Shown here piece by piece: positions 26,536 to 35,756 of a stretch of DNA of 64,000 bases. Below the pieces are notes generated by a model, which saw only the letters and a list, made by a program, of their open reading frames with translations, did not search any database and was not told the origin of the DNA. Both the position numbers and the translations under genes were made by a program. The stretch is from Clostridioides difficile_A (GTDB lineage: Bacteria; Bacillota; Clostridia; Peptostreptococcales; Peptostreptococcaceae). Position 1 is the stretch's first letter. Every line of letters starts with the position of its first letter. The stretch spans positions 744,001-808,000 of the forward strand of contig OX246690.1 of NCBI GenBank assembly GCA_945909635.1. The letters are read 5' to 3'.

Positions 26536-28914
26536 ATGAATGAGAAATCGTTAAGAGTTCTAGAATACAATAAAATAATAGACTTATTAAAGAAGAAAGC
26601 CTCATCTTCTTTAGGTCTAAAATATATAGAAAGTTTAGTCCCAAATACTGATTTTATAGAAGTAAAATCTATGCTAGAAGAAACTAGTGAAGCTCAATCA
26701 ATTATTATAAAGAGAGGTTCAGTAGGTTTGGAAGGTATCCATGATATAGAAGACAAGGTAAAGAGAGCGTATATAGGAGCATCTCTTGACCCAGGAAGTC
26801 TAATTATGATAGCAGATACTTTAAGAGTAGCTAGGAGATTGAAAAATAGTCTATCTAGCAGTGATGAAGAAGATTTCAATTATCCAATAATACAATCTCT
26901 ATCAAATTCTCTATATGTGTATAAAGACATAGAAGACCAGATATACAATGCGATAATTAGTGAAGTAGAGATATCTGACAATGCCTCAAGTACACTTAGA
27001 GATATCAGAAGAAGAATATCTCAGAAAAATCAATCCATTAGGTCGAAACTAAATTCAATAATAAGTTCAACTACTTATCAAAAATACTTACAAGATGCCA
27101 TAATTTCTCTAAGAGGTGATAGATTTGTAGTACCTGTAAAAGCTGAATATAGGTCGCAAGTTGCTGGTATAGTACATGACCAGTCATCTTCTGGTGCGAC
27201 ACTTTTTATAGAGCCAATGACTATAGTAGAAATGAACAATGAATTGAGACAGTTGAAATTAGGAGAACAAGAAGAGATAGAAAGAATTTTATCGGAGCTT
27301 TCTGCTATGGTTGGAGAAGTGAGTGAACACTTAATTTCTAATCAGGAGATACTAGGAAGATTGGATTTTGCATTTTCAAAAGGAAAACTTTCGATACAAA
27401 TGAGAGGTATAGAACCAACTTTAAATGAGGATAAATATTTAAATATAAAAAATGGAAGACATCCTTTGTTAGATAAGAAAAAAGTAGTAGCAAATACAAT
27501 TTATTTAGGAAGAGACTTCCATACATTAGTAATAACAGGTCCAAACACAGGTGGTAAGACTGTTACAATAAAAACTGTGGGTCTATTTGCACTTATGACA
27601 CAAAGTGGACTTCATATACCTGCTGATTATGGAAGTAGTATGTGTGTATATGATAATGTATTTGCAGATATAGGAGATGAACAAAGTATTGAGCAGAGTC
27701 TATCGACATTTTCATCTCATATGACGAATATAGTATCAATACTACAAAACGTAACAGCAGACTCTTTAGTTATATTTGACGAATTAGGAGCAGGGACAGA
27801 CCCTGTTGAAGGAGCTGCCCTTGCAATAGCAGTATTAGAAGATATAAATTCTGTAGGAGCTAAATGTATAGCAACTACTCACTATAGTGAGCTTAAAAAC
27901 TATGCTCTTACTAAATCTGGTGTAGAAAATGCAGCAGTTGAATTTGATATAGAAACATTAAGTCCAACATATAAACTACTTATAGGTGTTCCAGGAAAAT
28001 CAAATGCTTTTGAGATTTCTAGAAAACTTGGACTAAGTGACTATGTAATTTCACGTGCTAAAGAATATATAAATACAGATAACATAGCTTTAGAAGATGT
28101 ATTACAGAATGTTGAAAAGAATAGAATCAAAGCAGTAGAAGACAGAGAAGAAGCGGAAAGATTAAAAGAAGAGATTGAAAGACTAAAGGTAGAATATGAT
28201 GAAAAGCTTGAAAAATTGATTAGCCAAAGAGATAAGATGGTTGAAAAAGCTAAGTCAGAAGCGTTTTCAATTATAAGACAAGCTAAAGAAGAAGTAGACA
28301 TTATAATAAAGGAACTTAGAAATCTTGAACAGGAAAGAGCTTCAAAAGAAAAGAATCGTAAGATAGAAGAACTTAGAAAAGAATTGACTAGTTCTATGGG
28401 AAGTCTTCAACCAACAGTAAAAAGCATGATAGTTCCAAAGGTTTCAAATAAAGAGATAAAAGACCTAAAGCCAGGCGAAGAAGTCAAGGTAATAACTCTA
28501 AACCAAAATGGTAGTGTAGTGTCAGTGGATAAAAAGAGAAAAGAAGCAGTAGTGCAAATTGGTATAATGAAGATGACCCTACCTTTTAAATCTTTACAAA
28601 AAACTCGCAAGGATGTTTCAACAAATGTAACTAAATCAACAAGAAATATAATAAGGTCAAAATCTGGTAATATAAAAAATGAAGTTGACCTTAGAGGATT
28701 AAATCTAGAAGAAGCTATAATGGAAGTTGAAAAATATCTTGACGATGCATATGTGGCAGGATTGGAATCTGTAACAGTAATACATGGAATTGGTACAGGA
28801 GTACTAAAAGCAGGACTACAAGATGTATTAAGAAGGAATAGACATGTAAAATCACAAAGAGGTGGTCAATATGGAGAAGGTGGAGCAGGAGTAACAATTG
28901 TTAAACTAAAATAA
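26536..28914 (+). CDS. mutS2: MutS2 ATPase/endonuclease
   Basis: A 792-residue MutS-family protein. The core and lever domains occupy residues 1-310, the ATPase has Walker A GPNTGGKT at 335-342 and Walker B VIFDELGAGTDP, a coiled coil spans about 515-625, and the C-terminal Smr nuclease domain (about 715-792) includes EVDLRGLNLEEA and GIGTGVLK. MutS2 restricts recombination in some bacteria. In Bacillus it rescues collided ribosomes by splitting them, and that role is likely here. A DUF523 gene follows after 21 bases. Confidence 0.93.
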   Translation: MNEKSLRVLEYNKIIDLLKKKASSSLGLKYIESLVPNTDFIEVKSMLEETSEAQSIIIKRGSVGLEGIHDIEDKVKRAYIGASLDPGSLIMIADTLRVARRLKNSLSSSDEEDFNYPIIQSLSNSLYVYKDIEDQIYNAIISEVEISDNASSTLRDIRRRISQKNQSIRSKLNSIISSTTYQKYLQDAIISLRGDRFVVPVKAEYRSQVAGIVHDQSSSGATLFIEPMTIVEMNNELRQLKLGEQEEIERILSELSAMVGEVSEHLISNQEILGRLDFAFSKGKLSIQMRGIEPTLNEDKYLNIKNGRHPLLDKKKVVANTIYLGRDFHTLVITGPNTGGKTVTIKTVGLFALMTQSGLHIPADYGSSMCVYDNVFADIGDEQSIEQSLSTFSSHMTNIVSILQNVTADSLVIFDELGAGTDPVEGAALAIAVLEDINSVGAKCIATTHYSELKNYALTKSGVENAAVEFDIETLSPTYKLLIGVPGKSNAFEISRKLGLSDYVISRAKEYINTDNIALEDVLQNVEKNRIKAVEDREEAERLKEEIERLKVEYDEKLEKLISQRDKMVEKAKSEAFSIIRQAKEEVDIIIKELRNLEQERASKEKNRKIEELRKELTSSMGSLQPTVKSMIVPKVSNKEIKDLKPGEEVKVITLNQNGSVVSVDKKRKEAVVQIGIMKMTLPFKSLQKTRKDVSTNVTKSTRNIIRSKSGNIKNEVDLRGLNLEEAIMEVEKYLDDAYVAGLESVTVIHGIGTGVLKAGLQDVLRRNRHVKSQRGGQYGEGGAGVTIVKLK

Positions 28915-28935
28915 TTTGTATGGGAGCACATTTTT

Positions 28936-29349
28936 ATGATATTAGTATCTGCATGTTTAATAGGAATAAATTGTAAATATAGTGGCGATAATAATGAAAA
29001 TGAAAAAGTTAAGGAATATTTAAAAGACAAAGAATTTACACTTGTATGCCCAGAACAGTTAGGTGGTCTATCTACACCAAGACCACCTGCTGAAATAGTC
29101 GATAATAAGGTAATTACCAAAGATAATAAGGATGTGACAGAAAACTTCGTAAAGGGTGCTAAAGAGACCTTAAAAATAGCAAAATTATATGTATGTAGCG
29201 AAGCAATATTAAAAGAAGGTAGTCCATCTTGTGGGTGTAATTTAATTTATGATGGAAGTTTTTCTGGTAAAAAAATTTCAGGAAAAGGTGTCACAGCAAA
29301 ACTACTTGAGGAAGAAGGCATAAAAGTTAAAAGTGAAAAAGATTTGTAG
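28936..29349 (+). CDS. DUF523 family protein
   Basis: A 137-residue protein of the DUF523 (YbbK-like) family: N-terminal ILVSACLIGINCKYSGD, CPEQLGGLSTPRPPAEI in the middle, and KEGSPSCGC with conserved cysteines. The cysteines suggest metal or cluster binding, but no function is established. It lies 21 bases after mutS2, with GGGAGCA before the ATG, so it is probably co-transcribed. Confidence 0.85.
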   Translation: MILVSACLIGINCKYSGDNNENEKVKEYLKDKEFTLVCPEQLGGLSTPRPPAEIVDNKVITKDNKDVTENFVKGAKETLKIAKLYVCSEAILKEGSPSCGCNLIYDGSFSGKKISGKGVTAKLLEEEGIKVKSEKDL

Positions 29350-29538
29350 AAAACCAATACAGGAATAAAAAATTGCATGTAAAAATAGTATTTTTAATGT
29401 AAGCAGAATTTGTATAAAAGGTACAATTTTTAAAGTACTTTATCACATAATGAAATACTTGAAAAAACACGAAATTTGATTTAACATAAAGAGATAAGCA
29501 CAATATAAACCAGGTACAATGTAGAGAGGAGCAACAAG

Positions 29539-31239
29539 ATGCAAGATTTCAAGGTAGCAATATCAAATTGCCTTAAAGAAAAAATAGAAGATTTATCGAA
29601 AGAAGAGATAGAGGCACTTATAGAAGTTCCACCAAACAAGGACATGGGTGACTATGCTTTTCCATGCTTTAAATTAGCTAAAGTGTTTAGAAAAGCTCCA
29701 AACATGATAGCAAATGAATTGGCAGAAAGTATAGAGCCAAGTGGAGAGATAACAAAGGTGATACAATTAGGCGGATATGTAAACTTTTTTGTAAATAAGT
29801 CTCAATTGGCAGAAACTGTAATCAAAAAAGTATTAGAGGAAAAAGAAAATTATGGTCATAGTGATTTTGGTAAAGATAAAACTGTAATAGTTGAGTATTC
29901 TTCTCCAAATATAGCAAAACCTTTCCATATAGGACATATAAGAACTACAGTGATAGGTAATGCCTTATATAAGATATATGACTCACAAGGATACAAGACT
30001 ATAAGAATAAATCATTTAGGTGACTATGGAACTCAATTTGGTAAGTTAATAGTGGCCTTTAAAAAGTGGGGAGAAAAGGAAGTAGTAGAATCTAATCCAA
30101 TTCCAGAATTACTAAAATTATATGTAAGATTCCACGATGAAGCTGAACAATATCCAGAAATGGAAGATGAAGCAAGAGCGTGGTTTACTAAATTAGAAAA
30201 TGGCGATGAAGAAGCAAAAGAATTATGGCAATGGTTTAGAGATGAGAGTTTAAAAGAATTTAACAGAGTGTATAAACTTTTAGATATAGAATTTGATTCT
30301 TTGGCAGGGGAAAGTTTCTATTCTGATAAGATGGGTAAAGTTATTGAGTTGTTAGAAGAGAAAAATCTTCTAATAGAGTCTAAAGGTGCAAAGATTGTTG
30401 ATTTAGAAGAATATAAAATGCCACCAGCACTTATTACTAAGAATGATGGTTCAACATTATATATGACAAGAGATTTAGCTGCTGCAATATATAGAAAAGA
30501 AACTTATAATTTTGACAAGTGTATATATGTAGTTGGTTCTCAACAAAACTTACATTTCCAACAATGGTTTAAAGTAATTGAGCTTATGGGATACGATTGG
30601 GCAAAAGATTTAGTTCATGTTGGGTTTGGTATGGTGGCTCTTGAAGAAGGGACTATGTCAACTAGAAAAGGAAGAGTAGTATTTTTAGAAGATGCTTTAA
30701 ATCAAGCTATAGATAAGACTAAGGATATTATATTAGCTAAAAATCCAAATGCCAAAAATGTAGATGAAATATCTAAACAAGTAGGTGTTGGTGCAGTAGT
30801 ATTCCAAGAATTGTCTAATAGTAGAATTAAAGATTACACATTCTCATGGGAAAGAACATTGAGCTTTGATGGTGAGACTGGACCATATGTTCAATATACG
30901 CATGCTAGATGTTGTTCAGTTTTAAGAAAAGCAGAAGAAGAAATAACTTCTGATATAGATTATAGTCTGTTAGCTGATGAAGATAGTGCAGAAGTTCTTA
31001 GAGTTATAGAATCATTTAATAAAAATATTTTACTTGCTCTAAAGAAAAATGAACCACATATAGTGACTAGATTTATGTTAGATTTGGCTCAAGCGTTTAA
31101 TAAATTTTATCATGACAATCCAATTTTAGTAGAAAATTTGGAAATTAGAAAAGCTAGACTTGCATTAGTTCTAGCTACAAAACAAACTTTAGAAAATTCT
31201 CTGGAACTGTTGGGAATGCACGCTCCGGAAAGAATGTAA
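29539..31239 (+). CDS. argS: Arginyl-tRNA synthetase
   Basis: A 566-residue class I synthetase. Features are the N-terminal Add-1 domain (residues 1-110), HIGH at 130-133 (AKPFHIGHIRTT), the KMSKS equivalent MSTRKG starting at 373, and a C-terminal DALR anticodon-binding domain. It charges tRNA-Arg and has the usual length. GAGAGGAGC precedes the ATG. The 189-base upstream gap shows no T-box, so control differs from pheST. Confidence 0.96.
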   Translation: MQDFKVAISNCLKEKIEDLSKEEIEALIEVPPNKDMGDYAFPCFKLAKVFRKAPNMIANELAESIEPSGEITKVIQLGGYVNFFVNKSQLAETVIKKVLEEKENYGHSDFGKDKTVIVEYSSPNIAKPFHIGHIRTTVIGNALYKIYDSQGYKTIRINHLGDYGTQFGKLIVAFKKWGEKEVVESNPIPELLKLYVRFHDEAEQYPEMEDEARAWFTKLENGDEEAKELWQWFRDESLKEFNRVYKLLDIEFDSLAGESFYSDKMGKVIELLEEKNLLIESKGAKIVDLEEYKMPPALITKNDGSTLYMTRDLAAAIYRKETYNFDKCIYVVGSQQNLHFQQWFKVIELMGYDWAKDLVHVGFGMVALEEGTMSTRKGRVVFLEDALNQAIDKTKDIILAKNPNAKNVDEISKQVGVGAVVFQELSNSRIKDYTFSWERTLSFDGETGPYVQYTHARCCSVLRKAEEEITSDIDYSLLADEDSAEVLRVIESFNKNILLALKKNEPHIVTRFMLDLAQAFNKFYHDNPILVENLEIRKARLALVLATKQTLENSLELLGMHAPERM

Positions 31240-31329
31240 TACGATAAAATGTTGAAATAAAAAGAATAAAATTGAACTTAGTACGCAATTTGTATAACTG
31301 TAAAATATAGGGATGTCGAAAACTGATGC

Positions 31330-31359
31330 TTTACATATAAAAAAGTAGTATCGTATAAT
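31330..31359 (+). promoter_or_regulatory. Promoter of a candidate small RNA
   Basis: TTTACA (31330-31335), an 18-bp spacer and a perfect TATAAT (31354-31359). It points at a short transcript that ends in a strong terminator. Confidence 0.6.
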
Positions 31360-31365
31360 AATATA

Positions 31366-31448
31366 TAGATAGTAGATTACAATGATTTTTGTACACTACT
31401 ATCCCCCTATATATGACAGCTTCTTAAACGGGCTGTCTCTTTTTTTTT
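31366..31448 (+). ncRNA. Candidate ~83-nt small RNA with two hairpins
   Basis: Downstream of the promoter come a hairpin, GATAGTAG (31368-31375) / CTACTATC (31396-31403), with an inner TACAA/TTGTA helix; a C-rich single-stranded stretch; and a terminator, GACAGC (31415-31420) / GCTGTC (31432-31437), followed by nine T. No open frame fits. It could be a free regulatory RNA or an attenuated leader of the gene at 31493. I cannot match it to a named RNA. Confidence 0.5.
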
Positions 31449-31492
31449 AATAGCAAGATATTTAGATTCAATTTTTTAGAAAGGATATATTT

Positions 31493-32416
31493 ATGAATGA
31501 TGAATTACTAAAAAAAGTCTATACATCTTCTTTTAGTAGTGCAAGTAGGGCTCTTAAAGATTTAATTATAATAAATACGAAATCCTTAATAGATGATAAA
31601 ACACAAAGATGTGTATATATAGACGAAAATAGACTGAGAGATGAACTTATTTACTATAGATTTTATGGAGAGAAAATAGGGAATATTAATTTTTTAAATA
31701 TTTTATTACCATTAATTTTATCAAATACTAATATCCAAAAAAGTGAAGACGAGGTTGTTAGACTAATAAAAAAATATGTGAATTATTTTAAAAAAGAAGA
31801 ATCTTTATTTGATTATTTATTAGGTTCTGTAGCGTATAATTCTGTTATGCACAATCTTATAAATAATAGTAAAATAGAATATGTCGAATTACTACAGAGT
31901 ATCAAAGACAAGATAATAGGATTTTCTATAGAATTAGACAAATCAGATATTGTAAAGTTTCAGATGGCAAGGATTAAAGCAATACAATTAATTGATAAAT
32001 ATATTGATTCAAAGTTTGAAGAGTATGATGAAGAAAGTGTTCTATTAAACGTGTTAAACGTCTTATACGATGTATATATGGAAGATAGGATTGTAGAAAA
32101 TGAAGGAATTAAGAGCATAAAAAAATCTATATTATCCATTTTGGGTGAAGATAGTGAATTAAATGAAGATAATATAGATTTTATTTTTTCTATGTCAGAA
32201 TATGTTGTTAAATTGAGAAAATATAAAATTGGAGTCAAGGCATACAATAAAAAAATAGACCCAAGAAGTTTTATAAGACTTGAAGAAGGGAATACTTTAA
32301 TAGACCCCATATTTAATCAAATAACAGTTATATCAAAAACTTTTAATGATAACATATTAAGCATAAAAATAAATTCTAAATCAGGTATTCATATATTGAA
32401 ATTTAAAAAAGTTTAG
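31493..32416 (+). CDS. Hypothetical protein
   Basis: A 307-residue, mostly helical, charged protein with no signal peptide or membrane segment. I do not recognise a family. It begins with a Ser/Ala-rich segment (SSFSSASRALKDLI) and ends in a short beta-rich tail (TVISKTFNDNILSIKINSK). AGAAAGGA precedes the ATG. It follows the small-RNA terminator by 45 bases and converges on a small minus-strand gene with a 4-base gap. Confidence 0.7.
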   Translation: MNDELLKKVYTSSFSSASRALKDLIIINTKSLIDDKTQRCVYIDENRLRDELIYYRFYGEKIGNINFLNILLPLILSNTNIQKSEDEVVRLIKKYVNYFKKEESLFDYLLGSVAYNSVMHNLINNSKIEYVELLQSIKDKIIGFSIELDKSDIVKFQMARIKAIQLIDKYIDSKFEEYDEESVLLNVLNVLYDVYMEDRIVENEGIKSIKKSILSILGEDSELNEDNIDFIFSMSEYVVKLRKYKIGVKAYNKKIDPRSFIRLEEGNTLIDPIFNQITVISKTFNDNILSIKINSKSGIHILKFKKV

Positions 32417-32420
32417 GCTA

Positions 32421-32627
32421 TCAGAGTGTGCTATTTTTCTCTAGATAATCCAAAAAATCTTTTTCCTTAGTGTCAGTTAAAAAACATAATTCCTTTACAA
32501 TATTATTTCTAAGGTCGATGAAATCACTAATTTGAGTATTTTCATTAGTGTATTCAAGAGACTTTATAATAAGTAGTAGATCTCTTTTTGATAAAGAGTT
32601 GATAGATACTTTTTCAATTAATTCCAT
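32421..32627 (-). CDS. Small hypothetical protein
   Basis: A 68-residue acidic, helical protein with no recognised domain. The minus-strand ATG at 32627 is preceded by AGGAAAGGAAG, a credible ribosome binding site. It is convergent with the larger unknown gene, 4 bases apart, with no terminator between them, so the two transcripts probably overlap. Confidence 0.55.
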   Translation of the reverse strand: MELIEKVSINSLSKRDLLLIIKSLEYTNENTQISDFIDLRNNIVKELCFLTDTKEKDFLDYLEKNSTL

Positions 32628-32762
32628 AAAAAACTTCCTTTCCTCACATTACTTGAAATTAATAAATTAATTATATAGATATTATTAAAACTTTACATAT
32701 ACTATTCTAACCTATAAGGGGTACAAAAAGACAGTATAATATTAAAAAGAGGTGAGAAATAT

Positions 32763-34517
32763 TTGAAAATTTTATTAACAACATTAAATTCTAAGTTTAT
32801 TCATACAAATTTAGCTATAAGATACCTAAAAGAATTTGTAAGAGATTTGATAGAAGTTGATATGAAAGAATATACGATAAATAATGATTTGGACTATATT
32901 TTGAAGGATATATACAAAAACGAGTATGATATAATATTATTCTCCACATATATTTGGAATGTGGGGGATATAGTTAAGCTTTGTGATAATCTAAAGAAAA
33001 TTAGACCTAATACTAAAATAGCTTTGGGCGGACCAGAAGTTAGTTATGATAGTTATGAGGCAATGAAAAAGTACGATTTTGTGGATTATATACTTTATGG
33101 AGAAGGAGAATTAATTTTTAAAGACTTGGTACTTCATTTACAAGGTAAAAAAGACATAAATGATGTAAATGGACTTGTATATAGACAAGGCAATGAGATA
33201 ATCGTGAATAAGCCAATGGAATTACTTCAAAACCTGGACGAGATTCCTAGTCCTTATGAAAATTTAAATCCAAAAGAATATGAAAATAGAATAGTGTATT
33301 ATGAATCATCAAGAGGTTGTCCTTTTAACTGTCAGTACTGCTTATCATCTACTATTCCAGGTCTAAGATATTTTAGCTTAGATAGAATAAAGAGTGATTT
33401 AAAAGCTTTAATAGATGCAAGAGTATCACAGATAAAGTTTATTGATAGAACTTTTAATGCAAATAAAAAAGTGGCTATGGAAATTATGGATTTTCTTATG
33501 AAAAATGATAATGGATATACTACTTATCATTTTGAAGTTACAGCGTATTTGATAGATGATAAGATGCTTGAATTTTTAGCTGATTGTAAAGAAGGCCTTT
33601 TTCAGTTTGAAATAGGAGTGCAATCGACAAATGAAAAAACACTTGATGCAGTAGGTAGAAGGGACGATTTTAAAAAATTGTCTCATGTTGTGCAGACTGT
33701 AGCATCGTATAGAAACATACATCAGCACTTAGACTTAATAGCAGGGCTTCCTTATGAAGATTATAAGAGTTTTGAGAATTCCTTTAATGATGTATTTAAT
33801 CTAGGTATAGAGCATCTACAATTAGGTTTTTTAAAGATGATTAAAGGTACAGGCATGAGAAAAGTTGCAGATGAACATGGTTTTAAATATAAAGATTATG
33901 CTCCATATGAATTTTTATATAATAATTATATAAGTTATGAGGAAACATTGAAGCTAAAGGATATAGAGGATATATTGGAGAGGTACTATAATTCTAAAAA
34001 CTTTGTGTTGTCCATGAGATATATTATAGGCAGATTTTATAAACAAAGTCCTTTTAAATTCTTTGAGACTTTTGCTAAGTATTTTGATGAAAATGGATAT
34101 TTTGATTTGGCACAAGGAAAGAATCAGCTATATAAAATATTGATGGATTTTTATAATGAAAATATAAATATGGATAATGATGTATTCAATGATATATTAA
34201 AGTATGACTATATATCACTTGGTAAAACATCGAATATACCGCAGTTTTTTAATAAGTTAGATGTGGATGATTTTAAGAATAGATGCCATGTATTTTTACA
34301 GGATAATGGTAATTTATCAACATATTTACCTAGTTTTGTTGATAAGCCAGCTAAACATATAATAAAATATGTTCATTTCGAGCCATTTAAATTCAATGTT
34401 GTTGATTTAAAAAGTGATATAAATATAGAAATAAGAGAAGAAAAAAATGTAGTCTTATTTGAATATGATGATAAAAAAGTATTTGAGAAATCTAAAACTC
34501 ATAAAGTAGAGATTTAA
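32763..34517 (+). CDS. B12-binding domain radical SAM protein (DUF4080 type)
   Basis: A 584-residue protein. The N-terminal cobalamin-binding fold (about 1-135) has LGGPEVSYD and YGEGE. The radical SAM core (about 175-400) has C186, C190 and C193 (CPFNCQYC), which bind the [4Fe-4S] cluster. A DUF4080-like C-terminal domain completes it. Class B radical SAM enzymes of this kind methylate or rearrange unreactive carbons; the substrate is unknown. The start is a TTG with GAGGTGAG upstream. The TPR gene follows 17 bases later, so the two are an operon. Confidence 0.82.
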   Translation: MKILLTTLNSKFIHTNLAIRYLKEFVRDLIEVDMKEYTINNDLDYILKDIYKNEYDIILFSTYIWNVGDIVKLCDNLKKIRPNTKIALGGPEVSYDSYEAMKKYDFVDYILYGEGELIFKDLVLHLQGKKDINDVNGLVYRQGNEIIVNKPMELLQNLDEIPSPYENLNPKEYENRIVYYESSRGCPFNCQYCLSSTIPGLRYFSLDRIKSDLKALIDARVSQIKFIDRTFNANKKVAMEIMDFLMKNDNGYTTYHFEVTAYLIDDKMLEFLADCKEGLFQFEIGVQSTNEKTLDAVGRRDDFKKLSHVVQTVASYRNIHQHLDLIAGLPYEDYKSFENSFNDVFNLGIEHLQLGFLKMIKGTGMRKVADEHGFKYKDYAPYEFLYNNYISYEETLKLKDIEDILERYYNSKNFVLSMRYIIGRFYKQSPFKFFETFAKYFDENGYFDLAQGKNQLYKILMDFYNENINMDNDVFNDILKYDYISLGKTSNIPQFFNKLDVDDFKNRCHVFLQDNGNLSTYLPSFVDKPAKHIIKYVHFEPFKFNVVDLKSDINIEIREEKNVVLFEYDDKKVFEKSKTHKVEI

Positions 34518-34534
34518 ATATTTAGGAGGGAAAA

Positions 34535-35677
34535 ATGGATTTTAAAATAGAAAAATATTTGCTGAAAAAGGCAGAGGAACTAGCTTTTATTACTATAAAG
34601 CATGGTGGCGAGTTTAAATTAAAGAGCTATGATGTGCCAAAAGGTGGATTAGATGTACCCATAAAAAATGAGGTATTGGTAAAAGGAATAAAAGAAAAGA
34701 CTGCTCAGGATAAGTTAAATTCAATGTCTATAGCAGATGCTATGATATATATAATTGGTATAGATAGTAAATTTAAAAACAATGTAGAATATGAAAAGTT
34801 CTTAAATGCTTTATCTGAAGATATTAATCTGGATTTAAAGGCATACATGGGATATATGTCAAGAAAATACTTTGAGATTGGGGAACATACAGATGCTTTA
34901 ATATATATAAAAGCATTTATAACAATGTATCCAGATGATTTAGATGCCATGTATAATTATGCAATAGTTTGCCAAGAGATAGCAAAACAGTATCAAAAAG
35001 ATATGGATGAGAAGGCAATGAATGCCTTTTTACTTGAAGCAATGGCCAAGCTTGAAAAGATAATTGATGTTGATGAGAGTTTTGCATTAGGTTATTACCA
35101 TTTAGGTTACCATTACTATAATCAAGGTCAATATCTAAAGACTAAGCTAACTTGGGAAGATGCATTAAGACTTGGGCTAGATGCTGATTTGGTAGCTGAG
35201 ATACAAGATAACTTAGGAAAGATGGACTTTAAAGTCCAGTATGAAGAAGGATATACGCTTGTATTCCAAGGTAAATTTAAAGAAGGATTAGAGAAACTAC
35301 TGCCATTAGAAGAAGAACATATGGATTGGTGGAACTTGTTGTTCATGATAGCACTTGGATATAAGGGTATGGGCGAGATAGAACAGGCTGAGATGTATTT
35401 GGAGAAGATATTGATAATAAAGCCTAAGCAAGTGGATGCTATAGTGGAATTAGGGCTTTGTGAGGCTTATAAAAATAATTTAGATAAAGCAATAGAATAT
35501 TTTGAACAAGCTGCTAAGATAAAGGAAGACCCAGAGATACTTTGTAATTTAGGGATGGCTTATTTAAATAATGGTGATATTGATGATGCAACTTATTATA
35601 TAGAAAGAGCTTATGAATTGAATCCACAAGATGAGATTACAATTGCTTGTTTAAAAGAGCTTGGAATAAATAAGTAA
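34535..35677 (+). CDS. Tetratricopeptide-repeat protein
   Basis: A 380-residue cytosolic protein. From about residue 110 it is built of TPR helices (YFEIGEHTDALIYIKAFITMYPDDLDAMYNYA is one; others lie near 175-210, 255-295 and 300-365). Residues 1-105 form a separate uncharacterised region. TPRs mediate protein contacts. The AGGAGGG site and 17-base spacing tie it to the radical SAM gene, so it may be an accessory or scaffold of that enzyme. A strong terminator follows. Confidence 0.8.
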   Translation: MDFKIEKYLLKKAEELAFITIKHGGEFKLKSYDVPKGGLDVPIKNEVLVKGIKEKTAQDKLNSMSIADAMIYIIGIDSKFKNNVEYEKFLNALSEDINLDLKAYMGYMSRKYFEIGEHTDALIYIKAFITMYPDDLDAMYNYAIVCQEIAKQYQKDMDEKAMNAFLLEAMAKLEKIIDVDESFALGYYHLGYHYYNQGQYLKTKLTWEDALRLGLDADLVAEIQDNLGKMDFKVQYEEGYTLVFQGKFKEGLEKLLPLEEEHMDWWNLLFMIALGYKGMGEIEQAEMYLEKILIIKPKQVDAIVELGLCEAYKNNLDKAIEYFEQAAKIKEDPEILCNLGMAYLNNGDIDDATYYIERAYELNPQDEITIACLKELGINK

Positions 35678-35714
35678 GAATATTGTTAAGTTGTATTTGA
35701 TTTTATTGGTTAGG

Positions 35715-35748
35715 CGGTATAACATTTATCATGTTATACCGTTTTTTA
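35715..35748 (+). terminator. Terminator after the radical SAM-TPR operon
   Basis: Perfect 11-bp stem CGGTATAACAT / ATGTTATACCG with a 5-base loop, followed by six T. It overlaps closely with the end of the convergent lysR-like gene. Confidence 0.9.
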
Positions 35749-35756
35749 TTTTTTAC

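Noticed and set aside
29350..29538. T-box upstream of argS
   Set aside because: No AGGGTGG-type T-box sequence or antiterminator/terminator pair is present.
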